NCBI GenBank assembly: GCA_015501585.1
Contig: JADNRY010000259.1
Coordinates: forward strand, 1-64,000
Direction of reading: 5' to 3'
DNA length: 64,000 nt
Origin: Rhodocollybia butyracea
Taxonomy: Eukaryota > Basidiomycota > Agaricomycetes > Agaricales > Omphalotaceae
Shown here piece by piece: positions 43,278 through 55,670 of this stretch. Position numbers and translations under genes: made by a program. The notes under the pieces are model-generated. The model made no database searches. It was not told the DNA's origin and was given only the letters and a program-made list of their open reading frames with translations. The first letter of the stretch is position 1, and the number at the start of each line of letters is the position of its first letter.

Positions 43278-45393
43278 ATGTCCTTAGCGCCATACAAAAA
43301 GAGCGCTGAGACAAAGCCTTACCGCCGTTTCCTCTTTTTTCGGCGATTCAAGTGACAGTGAGTTGGCGATTGAGGAAAAAACTGTGGCACCAAAGCGCAA
43401 GAGGGAGCCACCAAACACGCTGAACCCACCAAGACAGCTTGCCCCTTCTTCCATCCCTTCAGCGCCCCTTTCCAACCAGCCTCCACGTCCTGCTCCTGAT
43501 CAATTTCCATTAAGTGGACCCTATCCATATCCGCCTTATCCATACTACCCACCATTAACAACCATCCCGCACCCTCCACAGCCACTAGTATATCCTGGAA
43601 ATCATGCCAGTGAACCACACCAGCATTTAGTACTGGGCGCCCAAATCCCAGCTTCAGAGTCTAACACACCTAAAGATCATTCAAGGGATGACAGCTCTGA
43701 TTCTTTGCCCTTGGCACCCCCTGTTTTCTCTGTGAATCCTGGTCCTGTACAGAGACCCAGTGTTCCACTTGAAGGTAAATGTGTCAATCAAGACACTCAG
43801 TATATTCACTATGAAGATCTTGTTGGTGGGGAGTGGAACCGCTGGCCTGAGGGAAACTGGGCTATGGATATTTCTTGGGAGCTTTTCTAACAAACGGAGG
43901 AGCTGGCTGTTCATTGGGCCTGTAGTACATCTGGTGGGAAGCAGAGAAATAAAGCCTCTAAAGATGCATTGGAGCTAGGACTTGGAAAGCGGACCACACG
44001 GCAGTGTTTGGGAGTCATTGAATGTGACAGCCCTGATTGTGCACGCATTATCCGTCCAAATACCCGGGGAGCTAGGTATATCAACCACCAACTTGAGTCT
44101 CCTTGCAACTGTGGTGGAAAACTGAAGCATATGCCCTGTCAGAATCAATCCCAAATTATCCAATGGTCTGGGGGTATCCGCTACATGAATGGTATATACC
44201 ATCACAACCACTGGATGCTCCCAGTAATTCACTTAACCCCAAAGGAGAAAAATCGGTTTGAAACTCTTGTTGGTACAAACCCAAAATCAGCTCCTGCTGC
44301 CATTGTCTCTGGTAACACTGTAGATGGTACATCTGGACCAGATATCTCTAGTGCTCTCATTCATAGTGGCCGAGTTGGTCGCTACCGCTCAGCAATACTT
44401 GGTAAAGCTGAATCAAAATCAGGGGATGACTTCATTGCTTCATTCATGCAATATCAGAAAGACAATCCAAATTGGATCATTGCAGAGACTATGCTTGGGG
44501 GTGTTTCTGTTGTTTCTGGGCAAACACCCTTCATGGCATCTCAACTACATGATGAAGCCCTTCAGATTGACGGACCATTTAATGGGATTGTCTCTGATGC
44601 TGCACACGGGTGGTGGCGGGTACGAAACTCACTCCTACTTGTCAGTTCTGTCTTCTGCCAAGTTTTGCAGGCTTGGGTGCCAGTGCTAATCAGTTATTCC
44701 AACGGTGCTTCAGAGCAGCACTTTGAGCACCATTTCCTTGCTCTACTTGAATCTATTGCCTCCATTGCACTCCAGAATGGAAAAGAGGTTATTGATGAAC
44801 TTTTTGCAAGTGTATGTATCATTTTTAAGGTTAAATTCTATGAGCTAATTATCACAATATCCTAGATTATTGACTTTAGTGAAGCTGAACGCCTTGGCTT
44901 CATGAAAGCTTTTGTCCGGTTTTGGTTAAGACATGGTAGCTCACGCACAGAGTTTCAACTTCGCGAAAAAGCTGCTGCAATCCTTCGTGGATGTAAGCAG
45001 CACTTTCGCAGTAGTATCACAAGGGTGAAACGGATTACTGCAATTGTTCCTGTTGAGCGCCAGGAATATTTTGAAAACCTTGCCATATCGCTTGTAGAAG
45101 CTTCACCTGACATGTATCTCGAGATTGTCTCAAGTATCAAAGAAGAATTTCCCAAGCTTCGTCCCTGGTTAGAGTGGTGGTTGCGTGGAGAACATGCCAG
45201 TATGCTGTTTGAGTCTCAGCGTGCCATGCAAGCAAATATCTGGGACTCACTGCCTGATAGTACAAATGCAGAGGAAGCTATGCACTTTAGTATGTATTGT
45301 CAGCAAGGGAAGGACCATGACTTTTTACCTGGCTGGATTGCCTTGAGGAAGATTGCAGGGACATTTGAGAAAAAAATACATTGCAGCCTCTTG
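43278..45393 (+). pseudogene. MULE-type transposase with GCM-like N-terminus
   Basis: A possible start (MSLAPYKKSAETKPYRR, 43,278) shifts frame at a T-run near 43,330 into a long frame (43,340-44,812). This carries a Pro-rich region, then GCM/zinc-like Cys-His blocks: AVHWACSTSGGKQ, CLGVIECDSPDCARII and CNCGGKLKHMPC. The DDE core follows: FNGIVSDAAHGWWR (first Asp), PVLISYSNGASEQHFEHHFL, then past an intron (about 44,812-44,863) IIDFSEAERLGFMKAFVRFW (second Asp) and SLPDSTNAEEAMHFSMYCQQ (Glu). These match MULE transposases. An in-frame TAA at 43,888-43,890 interrupts an otherwise continuous frame just before the Cys blocks. Donor GTAAGT at 45,393 leads to the protease-like exon at 45,453. Confidence 0.75.
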
Positions 45394-45452
45394 TAAGTAC
45401 CTTGTAATTTCTTTGCATTGTGGAAGGGACTTAAAAAAAAAATACTAAACAG

Positions 45453-47095
45453 TGGGGCAACCAACTCACTGGGGCAAGTTTCCTCTCCAAGTTCGTAAGG
45501 AGCTCCAAGCATCAATTGGCCGTACAAAACGCTCTCGACAAAAGGACCGAATCAGGACTGGCAAAACTCGCTACATAAATGACGGCCGGCCCAAGGATGA
45601 TCATCGCCTTCTTGGACAGAGGAAAAAGCAGGGGAAAAGGAAAGCATATGTTACAGACATTCATCAACAGGCTCGGGTGATTTCACGAAAGTGGCAGAAA
45701 CTGTTAGATGGAGATGAACTTGAGAACATGGACAAAGAATGGCCAGAGTGGAATGGTATAGGTGGAGATGAACTTGAGAACATGAATGAAGAATGGCCAG
45801 AGTGGAATGGTATTGAGGCCGCTTATCCAGAAGAGTGGAATGGCATTGTTACTGGCTCCGATGACCATTTTGAGAACATGGATGGCCAATGGGAGGAGTG
45901 GAATGGTATTACAACATCTGGTATCAAAAAGTCAGCAACAGTCAAAGCCCTACGCAAGAGTGCTGTGTCAAGTGGCCTTTTCCATTCTGAAAATGTCAAA
46001 GAACCCTTGCCAAACCCTCTCTCAGAAAATCCTCTTGCTTTGCACTCCACTCAAGCTCTCCTAGACAGTGTACCCTGCAACTTTGAGGTTATACTTATGA
46101 ATAAGTCGCCTGTCATCCTTGTGTCTAGCCATTTGAAAGGCCTGCAGGGGTACAAGTGGCATCAAAATTCATGCTGGGCTGATGCATCCCTGGAGGTCCT
46201 CTATTGGTCCTTCAACTTCTTCTGGAAAGATATTGTCACTCTATTTGAAAGTGCTCCAGGACATCTATTCTTCCATGTCTATCAATCTTTTAAAACACGG
46301 AGAACCTTGCTTATGGGAGATACAATCCAATCAGTGGCATACAAGAAGTCACTCACTATGCAGCGCAACTCTTTTCGTAAGTTTATTAAGGACAATAACT
46401 TTGGAGCTGAAACTGGGCTTTATGGCTTTGACTCTGCGACGGTATGTATAAAAAGCAGCAAGCTTTTTCTAAATGGAATAGACACTTACAAAGACATCCA
46501 GGCTTGGATTTCCACTTTACTGGATATATCTCAGACATTGGCCCATACAACAAAAGACATTATATCAGATGCTGATTATGCAATATTCCGATTCTTTGCC
46601 CCAGAGATCATACAGCTTAAACACTGTACAGGACATTATGGCATAAAATTGACACCTAGATCTATAGTCACACATGTTCAGCTCACTCCTCCACATCCAG
46701 GTCCTTCCCCTCGGACAACTGGTGGTGCACCAGAGAGAGTATGGGAAAAGTTCAAGGGAAAGTTACAAGCATGGGCCCGGAGTGTAGTTGATGGCAGAGT
46801 TGAGCCACTCGAATGTTGCTGGCGCTCAAATAATGATGCTCTCTTCTGTCAGGGAGATTCAACAGCTACAGAAATGTTTACTTCTCTACCAATTTGCTGG
46901 ATTATATCTCAGCATACAGATCAACAAAAACCTTGGGACTTCCCTTACAAACTTGCGCCTGTGGCTGGTGTAGAGGCTCAGAGCCAGCAGTTCTTTTATG
47001 AAATTGTTGGCCGGATATTTTTCAATGGCAGCCATTATGTGTCCCGGTACACCGCACACGACTTGCTGTGGCCTTGCCCCGCATGCCACGCATAG
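45453..47095 (+). CDS. Ubiquitin-specific-protease-like (C19) domain of the MULE gene
   Basis: A long plus-strand exon starting after an ACAG acceptor at 45,452 and open to a stop at 47,095. It begins GQPTHWGKFPLQVRKELQAS with a basic stretch, then four copies of an ENM..EWPEWNGI-type repeat. The protease signature follows: GYKWHQNSCWADASLEVLYW (Cys box, near 46,150-46,200) and near the end FFNGSHYVSRYTAHD (His box). This Cys-box plus His-box pattern is that of USP-type deubiquitinases, which cleave ubiquitin. It follows the transposase on the same strand and its exon start fits a continuation, but my proposed junction (45,393 to 45,453) is one base out of phase. A single fused protein is inferred, not proven. 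The catalytic domain appears complete in this exon. Confidence 0.7.
45705..45920 (+). repeat. Coding repeat, ENMDxxWPEWNGI units
   Basis: Four related units each encode (D/E)-ENM(D/N)-x-x-W-P/E-EWNGI, spaced 18-24 codons apart. Their DNA is also similar (GAACTTGAGAACATG, GAGTGGAATGGTAT), showing recent duplication inside the exon. Confidence 0.8.
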
Positions 47096-50000
47096 AGGCT
47101 GGATGTTGAGCTGGGGGGTTGAGCTGGAGGACCGGGGGCGACTGTTGGGACGAAACCGGTTCTTAGCTTCTTACTTGAGCGGACAATCCAGCTGCGAGTG
47201 AGTTTGTCAGAGGAACGAAAGAGAAGGGAGAGGAAGAGGACCTAAAGCGGGCGGGTGTGCACAACTGCGGGATTTGAGGGCGTGCAACGTTCCCACCGCG
47301 AAGCTAATGTGGACGATGAGTCCCTTGCCGAACGGACAGTGCTAATGAAGGAGACGTCGCGGCTAGTTAAAGCTGCAATGGCAAAGAGAGATATGGGCAA
47401 CTTACTCAAAAATCCGCAATCACGTAGGGTCAACACGTCATACACTACAGCGGCTTGGCATTAAAAGGTATGATAACATTGGCCCAGGCACTCACGCCAT
47501 AGACCAAGGGGACGACACCGAGTCGCGTCTGAGGGCCGCGGTCCCGTGCCGCCAACGCCTTACATGAACACGAACACCCCCCCGCTCGGCTACCGTCCAA
47601 TGCTGTGCAGAAGCCTGAGCAGAAGTGACAGTCCCGAGAAAGGCAGTCAGCACAATGATTCCCATGGCGTCTAAACGAAAAAAAAACTCACCTCTAAGCA
47701 ACTCAATCAATACTCCAAACGACCTTTTCGCCGATGGCTTCAATGTCGGACTCGTTGTGTAACAGATTGATGGGAACTACATGTTCGTCGTAGGTAATTT
47801 TGACACGAAGACGGTGCGGCGGCGCCTCCTGACCAAGCGCATGGCAAATGAGGACAGCAAACTTGGAGAGCTGAGCGTTATGGCAAAATTTTGTGATGCA
47901 AAGTTGAACTCGTGTAATGAGACAGAGGAGATGAGTTCTATCATAGCATTAGACAATGTATTTCTGATATTAATACTTGCAGACGTACCTTTGATCAACG
48001 CCAACACTGACAAATTCTTTGGTGCAGGTATCTCTAAGTCGATTGGGACCTTGTAATTTTTGGTTGTACGTGTATGAGCAGACTCGGGATCTGAAGTAGT
48101 AGAGACGTAAGGAAACACCCATAACCCAATTGGTTGTAAGTCGGTCGTGGGTGGTCGTGGTTCGGTCGTGGTTGTCGTGGTTGTCGTGGTGCTGCGGTAA
48201 ATTCAACTTGACAGGACGTGATCATGTGATCTGTCACTTTCCGTTCCGGTTGTTCCGGTTGTTCCACACATTTCGCTAAGTACTAATGATACTTACGTGT
48301 TTGTGCGCTTGACTGGTGAGTACTACCGTTAGGTAGGCTCAATCAGCTCCGGAATATAACGCCGGAAGACGCGCCGTAACCTTCACTACATCTGGTGGAA
48401 TGATGCATCCAAGTTGCGCGCGCATGCACGGTACATGCGTGTGTTGACCAGACTGTGCACAGCCAGTACATGATAGCGCGGGTTGACAGGGCCGTTACGG
48501 AAGAAGGATCGTTGGCTGGGTTATCATGTGTAGAAATCCCAACCCAAATGCTGTGTTCCTGCATGCTCGAGCTCGACTACATAACAGACCAAAGCAGATC
48601 AAAGCCTGGTAAGCTCGGGTAGGCGATTTGTCCGAGGACCTGTCCGAGCATGTGTGGGATCCGAGGTCCGAGCCCCGCACATTGAAAGCTCATGCTCAGA
48701 CATTCGTAGTTTTTCTAACTAATATACTCTGTTCCTCCAGTGACACTTGGAGACCTGCACGGTAACTACAGATATATTGATAAGGCTCCCTATGATATAT
48801 TAATAAGCCATGCATACCTATACAAAGGATGGGTGGGAGACTCATACATAGCCAGCTCTGACTGAGTTGGCATGTACTTGTGCGCTCGTACAATGACTCA
48901 TACATGTATACTTGCACCGTAAGTTACCCACACAAGCTCGTACACTCATATGTACAAGCTACTTGTACCTGCTTGTACCTGCTTGTAATGATGCTCATAC
49001 CCTGTGACTGTACAAGCTCGCATGGCTCACACACTTGCACAGGTTACCTGCCTGACATGCCTGTACCTTGTAAAAATGCATAAAGCCAACATGAAATAAT
49101 AATGAAAAAGGTTAATCAGCCCGCTTACAATTTGGCAAAGCTCGCTCACTCCGCCTCATATATACTCAACCAGACTCAATCCACTGGCTCTCTCCCTCTA
49201 GATCAAAGCCAAGGCCCAAGCCCCCGCCGTATCAAATCTCAGATGTAATGCAAGAGAAATTAGGTCACCGAAGGAAGTAAATTAGATTTTTCGACATTAA
49301 CACAAAGGTCCAACTCCGACTCTCAAATGCTGCCTAACGTACTGCACTATACTTCTCCAGCCCTGTCATCATGCGTTTTTAACTGGGTTTAACCTGATTA
49401 AAGTATACCCACCCTCACCCAACTGGTTTAAGATGGTTCAACCAGATTTCATCGTGATGCCCTCTGTTTAAACTACTCTAATTGGGTTACTGATCTAGAA
49501 CATTGAGCATCAAAGGTCATACTAGTTAGTAGTAAGTCAGTCAGCAATAAGTCAGGGGAGGTGTTGCATGCGCTGGCTTTGAGAAACATTCATATGTTCC
49601 ATGAGCTGTTGTAGGATACGATAGCTATCAGTGGTCTTGGACGTAGTTCATATGCTCAGAGCCGGCGCTGCAATGGTCGGTGCCGCAACAGGTTTCAATC
49701 CTCCTGTTCTGGTTCTCTTATGGTTGATGTTTCGAGATGTTTCCATATGGATTTCGAGGTCAAAATCTAATCTATTCCTCTCTGTGGTAGTGCTAGCTGC
49801 CCTACAGATAGGTAGTACTCCACTTCTCACATTTACTATTACTTTACTTCCCGTTCACTTATGTGCTAACTTACACTGTACTAGCTTACACTGTACTGCT
49901 TCATCCCCCACTATTATATCACACTTGACTTATGTTCTGTTTCGTCTCACTTCTGTTACGCACTATTATTTACTACTTATTTGTTCTTTACCACTTACTA

Positions 50001-50700
50001 ATGTGCGCGTACTTTCTGTTTTACTGTGCTAGTGACTACCCTTTCCCCTCTTTAGGTACCCTAGGACCAGATCTTTGCTGGAATCATTTTATCTTACTTC
50101 AACGGCGAATTGGAATGTACCATTTTCATGGCAAATAACCCATCTCAGCTGAGAGCTATCAGCAAAACAAGTAAATGGTTTTTGGGGGCTTTGTATGCAG
50201 TAAATGAGATGAATTCTTGCATTTCACCCACAATAATCCCTGCCCAGTATGGACTGAGTGCAACAATCACAGAGCCAAATGTCTGGAGGTGCATATAAAT
50301 AAACTACTCAAATGATTCATATCGGCTAGCTCCGAACCTTATTCTCTACTTTTTGAAGCACCCTCTCTTCCCAATACTGTGAATCCCTGCTAGTGGGATA
50401 TTGGGGGTTTCAGTCTAGAGGCAGGGAGTGAGCATAAACTACAGTTGAAGCCATTTTTGAAGCCATTTTGGCTTGCCTTGTGCAGTAGCTCCAAACCCCT
50501 GCCCTGAGCCCTCATAAGCGAGTTTGTATGTCCTCAAAAAGCCACAGGAGTACTGAAAACGTGGGGAGACTACCGTATCAGCTGCTGCACCAACAAACAG
50601 ATGGAGCTCTCCACCTCAAACAGCAAACAAAACTACCGCTAGAGAGAAGGCAGCTTCATTGCTTTCTAAAGGAATATAGGCCCCACTTTCTGCCTAATAA
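47096..50700. other. Mostly noncoding DNA, no recognised gene
   Basis: Short frames include 47,255-47,464 (RSHREANVDDESLAERTVLM, then a helical basic stretch) and 47,781-48,056; neither matches a family I know. A GTCGTGG/TTCCGGTTG simple repeat lies at 48,135-48,270. The T/C-rich region 49,600-50,050 and the remainder hold nothing identifiable. Confidence 0.4.
48135..48270. repeat. GTCGTGGT and TTCCGGTTG simple repeats
   Basis: CGGTCGTGGGTGGTCGTGG and GTTGTCGTGGTTGTCGTGGT, followed 50 bp later by TTCCGGTTGTTCCGGTTGTT. Short and imperfect. Confidence 0.7.
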
Positions 50701-50703
50701 AAT

Positions 50704-51028
50704 TGCAGTAACACTGCCTGCAAATCAACATAAATTTCTGTGGAAGTACTAAAATTATGTTAAACTTGTGTGCAGATAGTAAGATTACAGTGGAGTAGGG
50801 GATCATGGCGTTCCGGGCCGGAGTTCGCCGTCAGTATATAGCCTTTCACGCATGTTCGTAGCTACTCAGTTGTATTCACTCATGTTCTCTATGATTACTT
50901 CTCACTGAGGTTGGGGTCTTCCACCTCAACAGATAGTAAGATTATGTTAAAATTCCATGAGGTTTCATACAAGTTTAACATAATCTTACTATTTCCGCCA
51001 AAATTTATGATGATTTGCATGCAGTGTG
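50704..51028. mobile_element. 325-bp MITE-like inverted-repeat element
   Basis: The left arm (50,704-50,763: CACTGCCTGCAAATCAACAT and onward to ATTATGTTAAACTTGT) is the inverse of the right arm (50,966-51,028) at roughly 80%. A further internal hairpin, TAGTAAGATTATGTTAAA with its inverse, lies at 50,935-50,993. TSD not resolved. No coding capacity. Confidence 0.65.
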
Positions 51029-51239
51029 GCGGCCTGAATGCTTCTGCAGGAATGCAAAGGAGGGCTGCAGGAAAGCAAGACAATTGCAAGGGAAGGAGGT
51101 TTAACTTTTAAGCAAGATGTACACCCTTTATATACTCGGAAATACCCTCTTGGGCAATCCTCATGCAAATAACACACACAGCATGTTCATGTGACCTCCA
51201 GCTAACTTTCCTGTGGCACAAGTCACCAGTGGTCAAATA

Positions 51240-51639
51240 GTTGTTAAATTACTCAATCCTCAAAAAATGATTGTCTTGGTAAACTACAACATTCCAAATG
51301 ATTGTCTTTGATAGTAGGTGCTCTGAATGATTGTCTTAATTCTTGGTACTCTAAATGACTGTTTGCTCAAGGCAATCAAAATGATTGTCCTCAATAGGAG
51401 GCAATCTCACTGATTGTCTTGGGTTGGGCACTTTAAATGATTGTTTGCTCAAGACAATCATTTTGATTGTCCTTGAGAGTTGGCAATCCAAATGATTGTC
51501 TTAAACTGTGGGCATTCAAAATGATTGTTTGCTCAAGACAATCAAAATGAGTGTTTGGCAAAAAACCACCTAAATGATTGTTTTTTCAAAAAATAATTGT
51601 CTCAGACAATCAAATTCATTGTTTTTCCTTCCTGTAGTG
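51240..51639. mobile_element. CACTA-type terminus with AATGATTGTC subterminal repeats
   Basis: Reading the minus strand from 51,639, the element starts CACTACAGGAAGGAAAAAC. It is followed inward by about twelve direct and inverted copies of AATGATTGTC(TT) within 380 bp. A CACTA end plus dense short subterminal repeats fits the CMC superfamily. It abuts the Copia pol frame, which is lost at this point. A matching left end was not found, so only one end of the element is supported. Confidence 0.65.
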
Positions 51640-54600
51640 CTTGAGAACATATTTGTTTCTGTCTGCAAGTTCAATGTCCGGAGGTTGTTCCATAAATATT
51701 TCTTCATTATCTTCGAAAGTGGCATTAAGAAATGCACCATGAAAATCAAAAACTTCTATGTCCCAATCATTCCTTGCTGCAATCGCAAGGATTGATCTCA
51801 ATGATGCCAACTTTGCAACTGGTGCAAAAGTCTCAAAGAAATCCACTCCTTCTACTTGTGTGAAGCCCTTGGCAACTAACCTAGCCTTATATTTATCAAC
51901 AAGACCATTCTTCATTTTGATCTTCAAAGCCCATTTACAGTCAACAACATTTTGATTGTCAGGTCTTGGTACAATTTCCCAAGTTCCTGCATCTAACAAT
52001 GTTTTTAATTCTGTATCTCTGGCTTCTTTCCATTTGGGCCAGTCAACTCTGGTCTTAGCCTCCTCATAGGAGGGCTCAAGACCTTTGGCTTCAATTGCTG
52101 CTGCTGCCAGCCCAAATTCAATTTGGATGTCTTGTGCCTGTTCACCAGGTTCATTCTCTGGAATTGTAGTTGGAAGTTGAATGCCTGGGGTTACAAGTGG
52201 TGCTGATGGTCGGCTATCTGTGTGTCCTTCTCCAGTAAGTAGATCCTGTACTTTCCTTGTTGTTGTCCTTCTGCGAGAACCTTCTATAATATTCTGGTGA
52301 CTGAGTTCTGAGTTTAATGTTCCAAGATGATTATTTCTTGGTAACACAGGTTTGGGGATAGTTGGTGTAATTGGACCTGTGGGTGCTACAGATGGCTTTG
52401 TTGGTGTAGATACTGGATTTGGAATCTGTAATGTTTCCAGTTCAATGGGATTTGGCATGAATCCTTCATCCTCCTCCTCATGCCTAATTCCACCTGGAAC
52501 AAATGTTGGTGCATCCTTGTCAAATTTTATACTCCTTTCTACTGATATTGTCTTGGTCTCAGGCCAATAAATTCTATGACCACTGGATACAAGATCAAAT
52601 CCAAGCCAATGTCCAATCTGTGCCCGCGCATCAAGTTTTGACTTGCTATCACGGTCATTATGGACCCAAACCTTTGCTCCCCACTCCCTAATGTTGGATA
52701 AATTTGGTTTCTCACCAAACATTACCTCATATGGAGTTGTATTTCCGAGTGCCTTTGTCCCACTCCTGTTCTTCAGCCAGATTGCATGCTTCAATGCCTC
52801 ACCCCATAAATTCTTGGGTAATCCACTGGCATATAGCATAGCCCTAATGCGTTCCAGTAGGGTCCTGTTCAATCTTTCAGACACTCCATTGTGCTCTGGT
52901 GTATCATGAACAGTGAGATTCCGTTGAATCCCTTCTTCAGCCAGATATTGGCTGAATAAATTGCTCAGGTATTCACCTCCTCTGTCTGAGCCTAACACCT
53001 TTATGCGTATCTCCTTCTGAGTCCAGAACCATGCACAAAATTGTTTGAAAGCATCATAAGTTTCATCCTTGGTTGCAAGAATATATGCTGTTGACCATCT
53101 TGAATGATCATCTGTAAAAGTGCAATAATACCTCTTGTGGCTTGGAGTTTGTACTGGGGCTGGTCCCCATACATCTGAGTGTACTAAATCTCCAATATTT
53201 GCTGCTCGGTCAAGCTCCCGCTCCTTGTTAATTGGTTTGCGTGTCTTCTTGGCATATTCACAGGTGTCACATGACTTGACTGGTTCTGATTCATCCAGTT
53301 CTATGCCCTCAATCAGGCCATCCTTTACCATTTTTCGGCAAGCTTCTGGTGCAATATGACCAAGTCGGCGGTGTAATTCATTCACAGTCACTTTTTCTGG
53401 TCTTGCAGCCATTCCATACACATTATCAGGTTTGTAGGTGACCTGATACAATCCATTTGTACTGTTGATTTGACCCAATACTTTGTCTCCTTTGCCATAT
53501 ATTCGGCAAAAATTGTCCCGAAACATTATGGAACATCCTGCTGCAGTAATCCGGCTTATTGAGATGAGTGTCACACTCAACTTTGGTGCATACAACACAT
53601 CCTTAATTAGGACTGTAGTTGTTTTCTTCTTTCTAGGTATGGTAACGTGCATATCACCTCTCCCAATTGCATCAAATGTTCCACTATCAGCAGATCTAAT
53701 ACTTTTTGGTGCAATAGAGGTGAAGTTGATAAATTTATCCCTATATGGGGACATGTGGCGTGATGCACCTGAGTCATAAAGCTCTGTGACACCATCCAGA
53801 ATCTTGTCAGCATTTGCAAGAAAAATACTGTTATACCTAGTGTATGCCTTTCCAAAATCATCCACATTGATTTCTTCATAATCAATGTCTTGTAATTGCT
53901 GTCCTTGTATAGCATCTGGGTCTGGAATACTGAGTTCCACTAAAATAGGTCCATTTGAGGAGGTTTCCAGGGGTCCTTCCTCATTATCCGAGTCTTCTAC
54001 CTCTTGTAGGTCCGGAACTTCGAGTTCATCAATATCGCTGAACCAGGCTTCATCATCCCAAATCTCTTCTGTTCTCCAGTTGTCTGGGGCATCCAATGAT
54101 GTAGACACACTCTGAAGGTCTGGCATTGAATTACCATCATCAGAGTCACTGTCATGGGGAAGTTCAAACTCTTTTATTGACTGAACACTGGATCTATTGG
54201 ACTCATTATTGGAGTCCCACAAGAACTCATCATTCACATAGATGGCTCCCAACCCTTCCAGTTGTTCATCAATCTCATTTTTAGGTTCTTGATAACCTGA
54301 TATATTCTCCTGAACTTTTAATTCCCATACATCATCTGAGAGTGCATGTGCATACCATGCAAAATCTTCATTGTTGGTGGTGGCTGTGTTTACTTGAGTT
54401 GATTTGCCTTTGCCTTTCCAGTGTTTAGGCCATTGACCAGCCTTTCCACCTCCCTCAGCAAAGCAATCCTTCTTCATATGCCCTGTCTTTCCACAGTTAT
54501 AGCATTTAACTGACTTCTTGTTTCCAAACTTCTTTGAAGGTCCAGCATTATATGCTGCTTCCTTTGCTCCACTTTTGGAGTTCCGGTTTCCAAGTTTCCG

Positions 54601-55266
54601 GCGGTCAGATTCATCCAAGATATCTCTAATATAGGTATCCACACTGAGTTGTTGGTTTACAAGTGTTGCAGTTGCAGTGAGTGCTGCCAGGTATGGATCA
54701 TATGATGGAGGAAGTGCAGACATAATAATTGCAACAAAGTTGTCATTACCAGGGTCTGCATTCATAGAGACTAGATCCTCCCTAATAGTAATTACACGGG
54801 TTATGTAATCCCGCACATCTTCATCGCTCTCACAGCGTTCATTCTGAAGCTTACGCCGTAAGTCCACTACCATCATTCTTGACTTTCCCTGATGTTCATC
54901 AACTAATTTCTTCCACATTGCTCCAACACTCTTCTCTCCTTTAACCTTCAAAAATAATGAATCAGGTATAGTGCTTGCTATACCCTGCTTCAGTATTGCT
55001 GACTCTGAATTCCATGTTTTCATCTGCTTCTCCCAAGCCTCAATGGCAGTTTTCTCAGATGAAGTTGGCCCAGCATTTGGATCAGCTACAGAAGGCTTAG
55101 TAGGTGGTTTGCTGGACTCAGGGATATAATCCTCAAGACCAGCAGCCTCTGCTGCAAATATGAATCAATCCTTATAAATGACCCAATTGGACCCATCGGC
55201 ATTAAGCTTGGGTAGCCGTAAAAAGTAATCACCGAGTTTGGAGTTACTGGAGTTTGCTGACGACAT
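51616..55266 (-). pseudogene. Copia-type gag-pol polyprotein, 3' truncated
   Basis: The minus-strand start at 55,266 (MSSANSSNSKLGDYFLRLP) runs in one frame to about 51,640, broken by one internal TGA at 55,165-55,167 (context YKD-stop-FIFAAEAAG). Domains in order: UBN2-type gag; CCHC knuckle CYNCGKTGHMKKDC; protease with LYDSGASRHM; pre-integrase HRRLGH and CDTCEYAKKTR. The integrase core has HSDVWGP, TDDHSRW and the DHE block GEYLSNLFSQYLAEEGIQRN with HNGVSERLNRTL. Reverse transcriptase starts with DWPKWKEARDTELKTLLDAG and runs to FETFAPVAKLASLRSILAIA and DFHGAFLNATF, then is cut before the YVDD block. RNase H is absent. The frame ends where the CACTA-type terminus begins. Typical for basidiomycete Ty1/Copia; inactive. 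Confidence 0.93.
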
Positions 55267-55426
55267 TTTCGTATGTTATAATTCAGAGTTTCGGGAATTT
55301 CTAGAGCTTATCGTTGGTGGACAGATTGTTGATCAAAGTTGTATTGTCAAGGATAAATGTTGTTGTATTATTTAGTTAAGGTCGGGGCCCATAACCTATT
55401 GAAAGGTGATAAGCTTAACTAAATAT

Positions 55427-55670
55427 TGTTGGGGGAAAAAGTGCTCTTAGCGATAGAGAATAGGTTCTCTGAGCCTGTATTTATACTAATATTTGATACA
55501 TGAGAATATTCTACTATATAAGTTTACTGACTAGAAATGACTCATATTGACTAGAGTCATGACTTGTAATGACTTTCCTCCATTACTACCAACATGAGTC
55601 TGTATGACTCGATATGACTCGGAATGACTAAGCATGAGTCTGAATATGACTCCGCTTGTATATTCCAACA
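55427..55670 (-). repeat. 5' LTR of the Copia element
   Basis: 244 bp with ends TGTTGG (plus-strand left) and CCAACA (right), as expected for an LTR, lying 160 bp upstream of the gag start on the minus strand. It contains many TGACTC/TGAGTC/GAGTCA words. No second LTR was found left of 51,616, in keeping with the truncated pol. Confidence 0.75.

Noticed and set aside
51240..51620. Regular AATGATTGTC repeats suggesting a CRISPR-like array
   Set aside because: Units are short, irregularly spaced, in both orientations, and the context is eukaryotic; they fit subterminal transposon repeats.
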